NCBI RefSeq assembly: GCF_000758725.1
Contig: NZ_CP009428.1
Location: forward strand, 5,952,001 to 6,016,000
DNA length: 64,000 nt
Source of the DNA: Paenibacillus odorifer
GTDB lineage: Bacteria > Bacillota > Bacilli > Paenibacillales > Paenibacillaceae
Direction of reading: 5' to 3'
The position numbers were made by a program, and so were the translations under genes. Shown piece by piece: positions 1 to 7,462 of the stretch; the stretch's first letter is position 1, and each line of letters starts with the position of its first letter. Under the pieces are notes generated by a model that was not told the DNA's origin, made no database searches, and worked only from the letters and a program-made list of their open reading frames with translations.

Positions 1-787
1 GATTATTGAACATATTGCGCATGACGAGCAGAGAAATCATATTGGGAATAGCGAACGGAACGATCAGAAGTGTGCGCCAAAGCTTTTTGCAGCGGACACG
101 GGGCTGGTGAATAAGTACTGCAATGAGCACACCTCCAATGTAAGTCGTCGCAGTAGCAATAACCGCCCAGATCAAGGTCCAAGTCAGCACTCCACCGAAG
201 GTGGAACTCCAGACATCCAGACTAAGCATTTTATTAAAATTACCGAAACCCACCCAGTCTACCAGATGTGCTGGCGGTAAAATCGGGTCGGCATAGTTCG
301 TAAACGCCAGTAGCACCGAAAAAACAAGTGGTAATATCGTCAGAAAAACCACGGCCACAAAGGGAATCGCGAGGACAAGATAGGCAAAATTCCTCCGCCC
401 CATAGCTCTGAGCGATTCAGCGAATGAATGAATGGGCTCTTTCCGGTCCCGTGCAGCTCCAACTAGGAATGCATCTCTGATGTTCAATAAATGAAAAGCT
501 GTATAAAAGAGCAGCGCCAGCAATGCCATTAGACCATTGATCATCATAAAAATGGAGTGGTCGCCTTCCACCATCCGGGTTAATTTGCCTACCTTGACCA
601 TACGGCTTGGAAATTCCCCAAGCGTAATTAAGCCATGCAAATGTCCCATCAGATCATTAGCAATATAGTAAATTCCAGCAGACCCCACCAGCAGGAATAC
701 CAATCCTTTCAGCCACTGCCGGTTGTAGAACTGGCCCAGTCCCGGAATAATAGCCGAGAGTAGCGCTGTGCCTGTTTTTTTCCTCAT
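1..787 (-). CDS. Sugar ABC transporter permease, MalF type (partial)
   Basis: About 262 N-terminal residues of a membrane-spanning permease of a maltose/maltodextrin-type ABC importer; the C-terminus lies beyond the left edge. The protein starts MRKKTGTALLSAIIPGLGQF, a small N-terminal hydrophobic segment typical of Firmicute MalF/MalC-like permeases, followed by further hydrophobic stretches (for example LVFLLVGSAGIYYI and VVFLTILPLVFSVLLAFTNY) and the start of the binding-protein-dependent transport domain. It begins 18 bp after the binding-protein gene stop and so sits in the same operon; a second permease (MalG type) would be expected further left. No ATPase gene is in view; a shared MsmX-type ATPase elsewhere is likely in this lineage (inference). 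Permease identity is certain, exact substrate less so. Confidence 0.85.
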   Translation of the reverse strand, partial: MRKKTGTALLSAIIPGLGQFYNRQWLKGLVFLLVGSAGIYYIANDLMGHLHGLITLGEFPSRMVKVGKLTRMVEGDHSIFMMINGLMALLALLFYTAFHLLNIRDAFLVGAARDRKEPIHSFAESLRAMGRRNFAYLVLAIPFVAVVFLTILPLVFSVLLAFTNYADPILPPAHLVDWVGFGNFNKMLSLDVWSSTFGGVLTWTLIWAVIATATTYIGGVLIAVLIHQPRVRCKKLWRTLLIVPFAIPNMISLLVMRNMFNN

Positions 788-805
788 GGTTAAATCACCT
801 GCCCT

Positions 806-2152
806 TTACTTCGACTCCAGATCGGCCTGAATCGTGGTTACAGTCTGATCCAGCGTCTGTTTAACATCAAGATTTGAGTCGTTCCACAGGGACACAAACG
901 CTGCTTTTAGGGGTTCCCAGACCGATTTAATTTCTGAAACGGAAGGCATTGGAACGGAATTTTGGAATTGCTCGAAGAATCCGCCAATAATAGGGTCATC
1001 TTTGATTTCCGGGGCTTCTCCAGCTTCTATACTCGCAGGAATCGCTCCCGTCATCTCAAAGTTCTTAAGCTGATTCTCCTTGTTGCTTGCAAAATGTGCG
1101 AACAAACGGCCTGCGACCGGATATTCCGTATATGAGTTAACATAATACGATTTGACACCGGAGAAAGAAAGACTGTCTTGACCGTCAGGTCCCTTTGGAA
1201 GAGGAGCCACACCCAGGTTAACATTTTCCTTAAACGCCGCTATGGACCATGGCCCATCGATATTCATCGCCAGCTTACCTTCTTGGAATAATTGGGTTTT
1301 CACGTCATAAGTGATATCTCCTGCATTCAAAGGCAGAATTTTTTTGAGGCTCTGCAGAAACGTAAATCCTTTGATAGTGCCCTCATTGTTCAATCCAATA
1401 TCCTTGAAATTCGTATTGTTGTCTCCGTAAATATATCCGCCGAAGCTGCCAATAAACGGATAGCTGTAATATCCGACGAATTCCCACATGATTGCGAATT
1501 TGTTTTCCTTCGGATTGTTGTACGTATCTGCAAAAGCAATCACATCATCCCACGTTTTAGGAGCGTCAGGAATCAGGTCCTTGTTGTAGAACAGCGCATA
1601 GGTTTCCACCGATTTAGGATAACCGTAAAGAATGCCATCATAAGACGATGCCTGAACGGCTGTTGCCACCATCGTTGATTTGGTTTCTTCCTCAAAAACA
1701 TCGTTTGGCAAAAGCAGCCCTGCTTTTACGGCTTGCCCGATCTGGTCATGGGGCAGAGTCAACACATCTGCAGCAAGTTTAGACGGACCATCCGTCGCCA
1801 GTCTTGCGCCTTGATCGCCACCCGCCATTTCCTCAACCGTGACGGGAACACCATATTCTTTTTCGAAATCAGCAGCTACCTGCTTCATGTATTCAAGCTG
1901 CTCCTTGGCTTCCCAGACCATAAGTTTGGCCCCTGCTTCTGGCTTCATTTCCTCATCAGTGGTTTTCTCTTCGGTATTTGTCTCATTTGTGGTTCCCCCC
2001 GGCTCGTTCACTGCGGAATTCGGACTCGAATTCGGCTTTGATGCGAAGTTCCCATTGCCAGAACCGCATGCGGTGACCGTCAAAGTTAACAGCAGGCATA
2101 GGACTAAACTAAATGTTACCGCTTGCATTTTGGAACGTTTACTCTTCTTCAT
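806..2152 (-). CDS. malE: Maltodextrin-type ABC transporter substrate-binding lipoprotein
   Basis: A 448-residue extracellular solute-binding protein of family 1. A basic N-terminus, hydrophobic segment and lipobox LTVTAC (Cys29) mark it as a lipoprotein anchored to the outer face of the membrane, followed by a Ser/Asn/Glu/Thr-rich linker. The mature part has MalE-like motifs such as KLMVWEAKEQ, YGYPKSVETYALFYNKDLIP and GKLAMNIDGPWS. A GGGGAG ribosome-binding site precedes the ATG. It is the first gene of the operon with the MalF-type permease and is divergent from a neopullulanase, which points to maltodextrin or cyclodextrin uptake. The transcript passes through a leader terminator at about 2214-2260, so attenuation is likely. 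The symbol is by analogy. Confidence 0.85.
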   Translation of the reverse strand: MKKSKRSKMQAVTFSLVLCLLLTLTVTACGSGNGNFASKPNSSPNSAVNEPGGTTNETNTEEKTTDEEMKPEAGAKLMVWEAKEQLEYMKQVAADFEKEYGVPVTVEEMAGGDQGARLATDGPSKLAADVLTLPHDQIGQAVKAGLLLPNDVFEEETKSTMVATAVQASSYDGILYGYPKSVETYALFYNKDLIPDAPKTWDDVIAFADTYNNPKENKFAIMWEFVGYYSYPFIGSFGGYIYGDNNTNFKDIGLNNEGTIKGFTFLQSLKKILPLNAGDITYDVKTQLFQEGKLAMNIDGPWSIAAFKENVNLGVAPLPKGPDGQDSLSFSGVKSYYVNSYTEYPVAGRLFAHFASNKENQLKNFEMTGAIPASIEAGEAPEIKDDPIIGGFFEQFQNSVPMPSVSEIKSVWEPLKAAFVSLWNDSNLDVKQTLDQTVTTIQADLESK

Positions 2153-2213
2153 TTGCTCATCTCCCCTTCGATCATGAGTGATTAAACCTAACCCGCATTG
2201 AAAAAAAGCATAT

Positions 2214-2290
2214 AAAAAAGGTACAACCTCATTTGCACAAAGTGCCGAGGTTGTACCTTTGCAGGTAACAGTGCCTTTAATTTGAATGCG
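2214..2290 (-). promoter_or_regulatory. Leader attenuator upstream of malE (terminator plus alternative hairpin)
   Basis: On the minus strand the malE leader holds a perfect 14-bp stem (arms 2247-2260 and 2217-2230; core CAACCTC/GAGGTTG) with an inner GCAC/GTGC hairpin, followed by a U-run: a textbook intrinsic terminator about 60 nt before the start codon. Just upstream, TGTTACC (2270-2264) can pair with GGTACA (2257-2252), which consumes part of the terminator arm and would act as an antiterminator. The preceding block CAAATTAAAGGCA (2284-2272) recurs in the divergent leader at 2506. The effector is unknown; a protein antiterminator or a ligand-binding RNA are both possible. Confidence 0.65.
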
Positions 2291-2470
2291 TGTTATGAAA
2301 AATCAAGTTCGTTCGCCCTCATTCTATAATATCCATAATTTTGATTGCAATCAGGGTATAAGTCCAAACAAGACGGTTTAACAAAGTTTTTCTTATCTTT
2401 TCTCTTATTTTCTCTTTATTCCTACCACATACTAAATATTCCACATTGTAAATTCTTGTGAAATAACCTC

Positions 2471-2500
2471 TTGCTTTGCTCTTGAGGGTTATGGTAAGAT
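2471..2500 (+). promoter_or_regulatory. Putative sigma-A promoter of the neopullulanase gene
   Basis: TTGCTT (2471-2476), an 18-bp spacer and TAAGAT (2495-2500) place the transcript start near 2507, which coincides with the first base of the conserved leader block starting at 2506. Spacing and -35 match are only moderate. Confidence 0.45.
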
Positions 2501-2505
2501 GCAGA

Positions 2506-2573
2506 CAAATTTAAAGGCAATGAAACCGCCAAGGGTTCAACCTCTGAAAATCATGAGGTTGGCCCTTTTTTGC
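2506..2573 (+). promoter_or_regulatory. Leader attenuator upstream of neopullulanase, paralogous to the malE leader
   Basis: The stem AAGGGTTCAACCTC (2531-2544) pairs with GAGGTTGGCCCTT (2555-2567, one bulge) and is followed by a T-run, so an intrinsic terminator lies only 25 nt before the neopullulanase start codon. An alternative hairpin, TGAAACC (2521-2527) with GGGTTCA (2533-2539), overlaps the terminator 5' arm. The block CAAATTTAAAGGCA (2506-2519) and the following TG..ACC.GC.AAGG pattern match the leader of the divergent malE operon. Stem bases differ between the two copies but pairing is kept (TGT/ACA there, TGAA/TTCA here), which supports a selected RNA structure. Confidence 0.65.
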
Positions 2574-2598
2574 GTTTACATGCCCGAAGGGATGGAAA

Positions 2599-4365
2599 AT
2601 GAGTATGATTCAACCGGAAGCCGTTTATCACCGTATGGGACAAAATTGGTCATATGCCTACGATGAGTCTACACTTCATATTCGCCTAAGAACTAAGCGG
2701 GACAACGTATCACAGATCGACCTTTTCTGTGGAGATAAATTTGGCTGGGACAAAACGCATGAGGTCATTCCAATGCAGCGCCTCGCTTCTGACGGCTTGT
2801 TCGATTACTGGCAAGCCTCAGTCCGTCCTGTTTACCGCAGACTCGCGTATTACTTTGCGCTTTATAACAAAGACGAAGTCCTTTATTTTTTGGAAAAAGG
2901 ATTTTATCCAGAGCCACCTGCTGTTGTATATGAGGGTCTGTTCGACTTTCCATTTTTGAATCGTGAAGATGTGCACTCCCCTCCATCTTGGGTGAAAGAT
3001 GCAGTATTTTATCAAATATTCCCGGAGCGTTTCGCGAATGGTGATCCCACCAACGATCCGACAGATGTACTCGAATGGGGCGGCACACCGAGTCCTCGGA
3101 ATTTCTTCGGAGGAGACTTGCAGGGTGTACTAGATCATTTGGATTATCTCTGTGAATTGGGCATCAATGCTATATATTTTAATCCTCTATTTGCGGCAAC
3201 CACCAATCATAAATACGATACAGAAGATTATTACTTGGTCGATCCTCATTTTGGCAGCAACACATTGCTGAAAGAGTTTGTGGACTCCTGTCATTCCAAA
3301 GGCATCCGTGTCATCCTGGACGGTGTCTTTAATCATTGCGGCCATACCTTCCCGCCATTTGTTGATCTGCTCGCGAACGGGCAATCTTCGCGTTATGCCG
3401 ATTGGTTCCATGTACGCGAGTGGCCGCCACAGGTCATCGACGGAATTCCCACCTATGACACATTTGCATTCGAGCCTATCATGCCTAAATTCAACACTGA
3501 GAATCCTGAAGTCATAGAATATCTACTGAATGCAGGCCGCTATTGGATCGAGGAAATCGGTATAGACGGCTGGCGGCTTGATGTCGCAAATGAAGTCTCC
3601 CATTCGTTCTGGCGGCAATTCCGCAGTACGATCAAAAGCGTTAATCCAGAGGCCTATCTCGTAGGAGAAATCATGCATGATTCCTTGCCGTGGCTGCTTG
3701 GCGATCAGTTTGACGCCGTTATGAATTACCCGCTAACGAATATTCAAATTAATTTTTTCGCCCACGGACAGATCAATGCTGCACAATTCTCTCAGTCGGT
3801 TGCTACTATGCTAGCGAATTATCCGCAACAAATTACGGAAGCCGCCTTTAATCTGCTAGACAGCCATGATACAGTTCGTTTCCTGACACTTTGTGGCGGT
3901 GACATCAGGAAGTTAAAGCTGGCCGTTTTGTTCCAGATGACCTTTCAGGGAGCACCCTGTATTTATTATGGCGATGAAATCGGCATGGATGGCGGATACG
4001 ACCCGGACAACCGAAAATGCATGGAGTGGGACTCCCAGAAACAGAATCAAGAATTGCTCGAATACTATCGCTGGACGATCAGCCTTCGTAAATCTCATCC
4101 CGCATTCCGGAGCAGTGGATTTAAAGCGCTGGAGATTCCGGGTTATCCAAAGCTGCTTGTATATGAGCGGTGGGACAAACAAAACCGATTCATAATCGTA
4201 TTGAATAATGAAGATGTTATGGCCGATGTCATCATTCCTGTAACCGGGGCAGACATGATATGGGTAAACCTAAAGACGCAGAAGCGGACTGAATCCTCCA
4301 CATCCCAGCTGCATCTGAATCTGCCTGAATTCGGCTATGCGGTACTCCAAGCCGTTAATGATTAA
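2599..4365 (+). CDS. Neopullulanase / cyclomaltodextrinase (GH13)
   Basis: A 588-residue intracellular alpha-amylase-family enzyme (no signal peptide) expected to cleave cyclodextrins, pullulan or maltodextrins to smaller sugars. An N-terminal beta-sandwich domain of about 120 residues (CBM34-like) is typical of the neopullulanase/maltogenic amylase subfamily. All four conserved GH13 regions are visible: DGVFNHCGH, GWRLDVANE (nucleophile Asp328), GEIMHD (acid/base Glu357) and LLDSHDT (Asp424). The length fits the family. The start ATG follows a GAAGGGATGG ribosome-binding site. It is divergent from the maltodextrin importer, so it probably digests the imported oligosaccharides. A terminator-like hairpin in its own leader suggests induction by antitermination. 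Confidence 0.9.
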   Translation: MSMIQPEAVYHRMGQNWSYAYDESTLHIRLRTKRDNVSQIDLFCGDKFGWDKTHEVIPMQRLASDGLFDYWQASVRPVYRRLAYYFALYNKDEVLYFLEKGFYPEPPAVVYEGLFDFPFLNREDVHSPPSWVKDAVFYQIFPERFANGDPTNDPTDVLEWGGTPSPRNFFGGDLQGVLDHLDYLCELGINAIYFNPLFAATTNHKYDTEDYYLVDPHFGSNTLLKEFVDSCHSKGIRVILDGVFNHCGHTFPPFVDLLANGQSSRYADWFHVREWPPQVIDGIPTYDTFAFEPIMPKFNTENPEVIEYLLNAGRYWIEEIGIDGWRLDVANEVSHSFWRQFRSTIKSVNPEAYLVGEIMHDSLPWLLGDQFDAVMNYPLTNIQINFFAHGQINAAQFSQSVATMLANYPQQITEAAFNLLDSHDTVRFLTLCGGDIRKLKLAVLFQMTFQGAPCIYYGDEIGMDGGYDPDNRKCMEWDSQKQNQELLEYYRWTISLRKSHPAFRSSGFKALEIPGYPKLLVYERWDKQNRFIIVLNNEDVMADVIIPVTGADMIWVNLKTQKRTESSTSQLHLNLPEFGYAVLQAVND

Positions 4366-4389
4366 TCCGTAACATTCTAAATTCAATCG

Positions 4390-4445
4390 TAGAAGGATGG
4401 AGACATATGCTGCATATCACAGCCTGTCTTCGCCCTTCTTTTTGC
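4390..4445 (+). terminator. Probable intrinsic terminator of neopullulanase
   Basis: Imperfect stem with arms AGAAGG..GGAGACA and TGTCTTC.CCCTTCT followed by a T-run, 30-80 bp after the stop codon. Confidence 0.5.
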
Positions 4446-4556
4446 GCATAAACAAATGTTGATAAAGCCTCAAAAACGCGGTTTATATGACCTAAAGCCA
4501 TCTAGGTTACCGTATCCTCCCTTAACCTCCCGTAATCTCCCCCTTGCTCTTCAACT

Positions 4557-4582
4557 GTTTCAGCCCATACGCCAAAGTTTAT
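4557..4582 (+). promoter_or_regulatory. Putative sigma-B-type promoter of the YtxH gene
   Basis: GTTTCA (4557-4562), 14-bp spacer, GTTTAT (4577-4582), 37 bp before the start codon. The same -35/spacer/-10 layout occurs before the DUF1328 gene (16390-16415), and close variants precede rsbV and ytxG. The Bacillus sigma-B consensus is GTTTAA-N12-15-GGGTAT. Confidence 0.55.
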
Positions 4583-4618
4583 ATACGAAGTAAGATAAAT
4601 TATAAGGAGTGATTGGTG

Positions 4619-5116
4619 ATGAGTAACGTAGAACATGAAGTAGAGAACGGAAGCAGCTTATTAAAAGGTATCTTTATCGGTAGCTTAATTGGTGCCGCAG
4701 CAGCCTTGCTATTTGCACCAAAGCCTGGCCGTGAAATGCGCAGTGATCTGTCAGATAAACTTTCTCTAGCTACAGACAAGACCAAAGAAGTTGCTGGTGC
4801 CGTAACTGACAAAACCAAAGCTATTGCGACAACCGTTGGCGAAAAAGCAACCGATTTGGCTAGTACGGTATCAGATAAAGCCTCTGATATCTATACCACT
4901 GTCAGTGACAGCAAACAACAGATTGCCGCCACTCTTCAAGAGGCTGGAAGTAAAATTGGTGACACTGTAAGTGAAGCCTCAAGCAATGTAAGCTCGGATG
5001 TTAAAGACGCCTCTAAAGACGTAGCTGATGAAGCCAAAGCATCCTCTAAAGAGGTTGCCAATCAGGCTAAGGATGCGAAAGAGGATGTAAAATCCTCCTA
5101 TAAATCCAATTACTAA
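4619..5116 (+). CDS. YtxH-family general stress protein
   Basis: A 165-residue protein with an N-terminal YtxH domain: one hydrophobic glycine/alanine-rich segment (GIFIGSLIGAAAALLFAPKPG, about residues 19-39) directly followed by the family hallmark APKPGREMR. The C-terminal 110 residues are hydrophilic and rich in Lys, Asp, Ser, Ala and Thr, with repeated DK.K, VSDKASD and KDASKDV units predicted to form a long amphipathic helix resembling LEA-type proteins. ATG 4619 is preferred over in-frame TTG/GTG codons just upstream because AAGGAG lies 9 bp ahead. YtxH homologues are sigma-B-dependent stress proteins in Bacillus, and a matching promoter is present here. The biochemical role is unknown. 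Confidence 0.85.
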   Translation: MSNVEHEVENGSSLLKGIFIGSLIGAAAALLFAPKPGREMRSDLSDKLSLATDKTKEVAGAVTDKTKAIATTVGEKATDLASTVSDKASDIYTTVSDSKQQIAATLQEAGSKIGDTVSEASSNVSSDVKDASKDVADEAKASSKEVANQAKDAKEDVKSSYKSNY

Positions 5117-5146
5117 TCTGCGGCATCATACAGCTATCACTTTAAC

Positions 5147-5184
5147 AAACAACAGCCAGCTGACCGCAGCTGGCTGTTGTTTAG
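5147..5184 (+). terminator. Intrinsic terminator after the YtxH gene
   Basis: Perfect 16-bp stem (5147-5162 with 5167-5182), loop ACCG, 30 bp after the YtxH stop; the stem ends in GTTGTTT. Confidence 0.8.
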
Positions 5185-5264
5185 TTATACCTTTATTCAC
5201 ATCAGCAGATACAACTAGACATTCAATTAATGCCCGTTAGGGCTATAGAAAGCAGGGATGGCGC

Positions 5265-5597
5265 ATGGCAGATTCAAATAACCAAACAAAACCTTATGAA
5301 ATTGATGAACATCCTTTCGAGTTGCGACATGAAGTGAAACGCTTAAACAGTCGTCTTGATAAGATCGCTCACTCACTGGAAAAATCAGAATTCAAGGACA
5401 TTCTCGACAACTATTCAGATCCGAAAAAAAGAATCATCACAAACCTGATGGCCGGTATATCTCGGGGACTTGGACTATCTCTCGGAACATTTGTAGTCCT
5501 TGGTTTATTAGGCTACATTCTTAGTCTTTTTCTTAATGTTCCAGTAATCGGAGAGTATCTTGGCGAAATTAAAAAATACATTGATGCTAATAGCTAA
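5265..5597 (+). CDS. DUF5665 family membrane protein
   Basis: A 110-residue protein. Residues about 20-50 form a charged, probably coiled-coil helix (LRHEVKRLNSRLDKIAHSLE); then comes a PKKRIITNLMAGISRGLGLSLG segment and one or two hydrophobic segments (TFVVLGLLGYILSLFL), the pattern I associate with DUF5665. The start is chosen at the ATG following GCAGGGATGGCGC. No biochemical function is known. It lies between the YtxH gene and the sigma-B operon, which suggests an envelope-stress context, but no sigma-B-like promoter is seen directly upstream. Confidence 0.7.
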   Translation: MADSNNQTKPYEIDEHPFELRHEVKRLNSRLDKIAHSLEKSEFKDILDNYSDPKKRIITNLMAGISRGLGLSLGTFVVLGLLGYILSLFLNVPVIGEYLGEIKKYIDANS

Positions 5598-5637
5598 CCG
5601 CAAGACTATCGATCTATTCCCCAACTATCGACCGCTT

Positions 5638-5684
5638 CCCCCGCTTGTCCGTCTAATCCTCTAGGTTGGACGGACAAGCGGGGG
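5638..5684. terminator. Strong inverted repeat between DUF5665 and sigB genes
   Basis: A 16-bp GC-rich perfect stem (5638-5653 with 5669-5684) with a 15-nt loop sits between convergent genes. It probably acts as terminator or transcription block for the plus-strand DUF5665 gene; the T-run is weak on both strands. Confidence 0.5.
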
Positions 5685-5710
5685 AATAAGTCTACAATAG
5701 TATACAAATA

Positions 5711-5753
5711 AAGGACATGCGGGTCTCCAGTCAGCGGAGAGAGGCATGTCCTT
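5711..5753 (-). terminator. Terminator of the sigB operon
   Basis: AAGGACATGC and GCATGTCCTT arms with an inner TCTCC/GGAGA stem, 35 bp beyond the sigB stop on the minus strand. Confidence 0.6.
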
Positions 5754-5786
5754 ATCGTCGAAAATGTATACTACCCATACAGGAAC

Positions 5787-6557
5787 TCAATAGGAAGAGT
5801 TGGCCATAATCTGCTTTAACTTCTCAGTGGCCCGCTTCTGTATGCGTGAAACGCTCATCTGTGATACCCCCAGCTTCTGGGCGATCGCCCGCTGGGATTG
5901 TCCATCTTGGAACGCTAACAGCAGCACCTGCTGCTCCTGTTCCTTCAATTGACCTAGTGCTTGTTGCAAATCCATACGTTTCTCTACGGTCTCGTAATCA
6001 TTTGCGTCAGAGCTGATCAGCTCGCCTAGCGTAGCTCCTGTCTCCTCTTGAGAAAGGGGCGAGTCTAGGGAGACGTAATGATAACATTCTCTGCCCGCCA
6101 GTACTTCTACAGTTTCTTCAACAGACAAATCAAGATAATGAGCAATCTCATCCACCGCAGGCGAACGTTCCAGCTTCACTGTTAGTTCGTCAATCGCGTG
6201 TTGAACAAGTGCCCCCTTTTCTTTAATCCGTCTAGGTACCTGTATGTACCAAGATTTATCACGTAGGAAATTCTTCATATGTCCAATCATGCTTTTCATC
6301 GCATAGGGCTCAAAAGGGATTCCAAGGCTAATATCATATTGCTGTAATAACCGGATGAGCGCCATTTGCCCGACCTGATATAAATCCTCATACAAGTCGG
6401 GGCGGTTGCGAGAAATTTTTCCAGCAGCCATTTTTACCATAGGCTCATATTTCTGTATCAGCACTGTTGCGCGTTCATTATCCTTAGTCTGCTGATATTC
6501 CCAAATTTGGGTGACTGCTTCATTCATGGACTCGGGGGGAGTCACCTTATCACTCAT
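5787..6557 (-). CDS. sigB: Sigma-B/F-type RNA polymerase sigma factor
   Basis: A 256-residue sigma-70 family factor of the SigB/SigF/SigG type. Region 2 contains DLYQVGQMALIRLLQQYD and the YAMKSMIGHMKNFLRD core-binding/-10 element; region 3 follows (VPRRIKEKGALVQHAIDEL), and region 4 ends with an HTH (GQSQRAIAQKLGVSQMSVSRIQKRA). It overlaps rsbW by 4 bp (ATGA), the classic translational coupling of an anti-sigma factor and its sigma. With RsbV and RsbW directly upstream it should direct general-stress transcription under partner-switching control. A sporulation SigF role is less likely because the adjacent genes are signalling kinases and stress proteins rather than sporulation genes. The symbol is by analogy. 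Confidence 0.8.
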   Translation of the reverse strand: MSDKVTPPESMNEAVTQIWEYQQTKDNERATVLIQKYEPMVKMAAGKISRNRPDLYEDLYQVGQMALIRLLQQYDISLGIPFEPYAMKSMIGHMKNFLRDKSWYIQVPRRIKEKGALVQHAIDELTVKLERSPAVDEIAHYLDLSVEETVEVLAGRECYHYVSLDSPLSQEETGATLGELISSDANDYETVEKRMDLQQALGQLKEQEQQVLLLAFQDGQSQRAIAQKLGVSQMSVSRIQKRATEKLKQIMANSSY

Positions 6558-7009
6558 ACCTTTTCCTCGCTAAAGTTAAGGTGCTTCTTCAAAGTTACTA
6601 CCGTCCCTCTTCCGGCCTCACTTACAACGCTCACGTCATCCATCAACGCTTGCATTAAGTAGAACCCTAAACCGCCGACCTGAACGTCACTCAACTCTTT
6701 ATCATGCAGTGTCATACGCTCACTGGACGAGTCTTCCAAACCGTCAAAGCTCTCCCCCTCGTCTTTGACTGTAATGGATAAGGCACTTTCACCCACCTCA
6801 AAGATTACATCAACCATTCCGTCTTGTTGTCCATAGGCGTACAATACTGAATTGTTACACGCCTCTGATACAGCTACCTTCATATCTTCAATATCTTCGT
6901 AGGTGAAGCCCATTTTTGAAGCAATACCATATAAATTTAACCTAACAATATCCACATACTCTGCGCTAGCCGGCAGCTGAAGAATTACTTTTTGCACATC
7001 ATCACTCAT
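6554..7009 (-). CDS. rsbW: Anti-sigma factor serine kinase RsbW
   Basis: A 151-residue GHKL-type ATPase of the RsbW/SpoIIAB family. The N-box is seen in EACNNSVLYAY and the G-boxes in VKDEGESFDG and GGLGFYLMQALMDDV. Such proteins bind and hold the cognate sigma factor, and phosphorylate RsbV on a serine to stay active. The gene lies between rsbV and sigB, 18 bp after rsbV and overlapping sigB by 4 bp, which gives the canonical rsbV-rsbW-sigB order. The start is supported by AAAGGATAG 9 bp upstream. Confidence 0.88.
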   Translation of the reverse strand: MSDDVQKVILQLPASAEYVDIVRLNLYGIASKMGFTYEDIEDMKVAVSEACNNSVLYAYGQQDGMVDVIFEVGESALSITVKDEGESFDGLEDSSSERMTLHDKELSDVQVGGLGFYLMQALMDDVSVVSEAGRGTVVTLKKHLNFSEEKV

Positions 7010-7027
7010 TCTTTGTTCTATCCTTTC

Positions 7028-7366
7028 CTAGTGGGAATTCTCTTGGGAGGCAAAAAACTTGGTAATACCAGTCATGTCAAACAGCTTCTGAATTTGGGGA
7101 GGAACATCCTCAACCATAAACTTAACGTCCATACCTTGTCTTGATTTCAGGATCGAAAGTAGAATACCAATACCCGTGCTATCGATGTATTTTAATTCTT
7201 TAAGATTTATTACTAAATCATGCTTCGTATCACCTACAAGCGGCTCCATTACCAAACGGAAATCGGAAGCAACGGATAGATCAAGTTCACCATTCAGGAA
7301 AACCGTACATACATTTTCTTTTGTCTCTGTCTTAGCGTGAAACTTATTACTTTTATGCGTGTTCAT
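7028..7366 (-). CDS. rsbV: Anti-anti-sigma factor RsbV (STAS domain)
   Basis: A 112-residue single STAS domain. The phosphorylation-loop motif LKELKYIDSTGIGIL places the regulatory serine at residue 63. In the dephosphorylated state it should bind RsbW and free the sigma factor; RsbW phosphorylates it, and the upstream PP2C protein (13772-14941) is the likely phosphatase. It is the first gene of rsbV-rsbW-sigB. A 96-bp gap separates it from the kinase gene, and that gap contains a sigma-B-type promoter (7401-7427), consistent with positive autoregulation. Confidence 0.88.
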   Translation of the reverse strand: MNTHKSNKFHAKTETKENVCTVFLNGELDLSVASDFRLVMEPLVGDTKHDLVINLKELKYIDSTGIGILLSILKSRQGMDVKFMVEDVPPQIQKLFDMTGITKFFASQENSH

Positions 7367-7400
7367 AGACGATCTCTCCTGATAAATATTTTCTATATTA

Positions 7401-7427
7401 ATAACCTCATAGTCCTACCTTTGAAAC
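7401..7427 (-). promoter_or_regulatory. Putative sigma-B autoregulatory promoter of rsbV-rsbW-sigB
   Basis: On the minus strand, GTTTCA (7427-7422), a 15-bp spacer and GGTTAT (7406-7401) lie 35 bp before rsbV. This resembles the Bacillus sigma-B consensus GTTTAA-N12-15-GGGTAT and the other three GTTTC(A/G) promoters in this window. Confidence 0.6.
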
Positions 7428-7462
7428 AAATAACATTAAAATATAAACTAGTAAATCTTGGG

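Noticed and set aside
2214..2573. Known riboswitch class (for example c-di-GMP) in the maltodextrin leaders
   Set aside because: AAAGGCA recalls part of the c-di-GMP-I core, but the second conserved core (GACGCAAAGCC) and the tetraloop receptor are missing, and both elements are too short.
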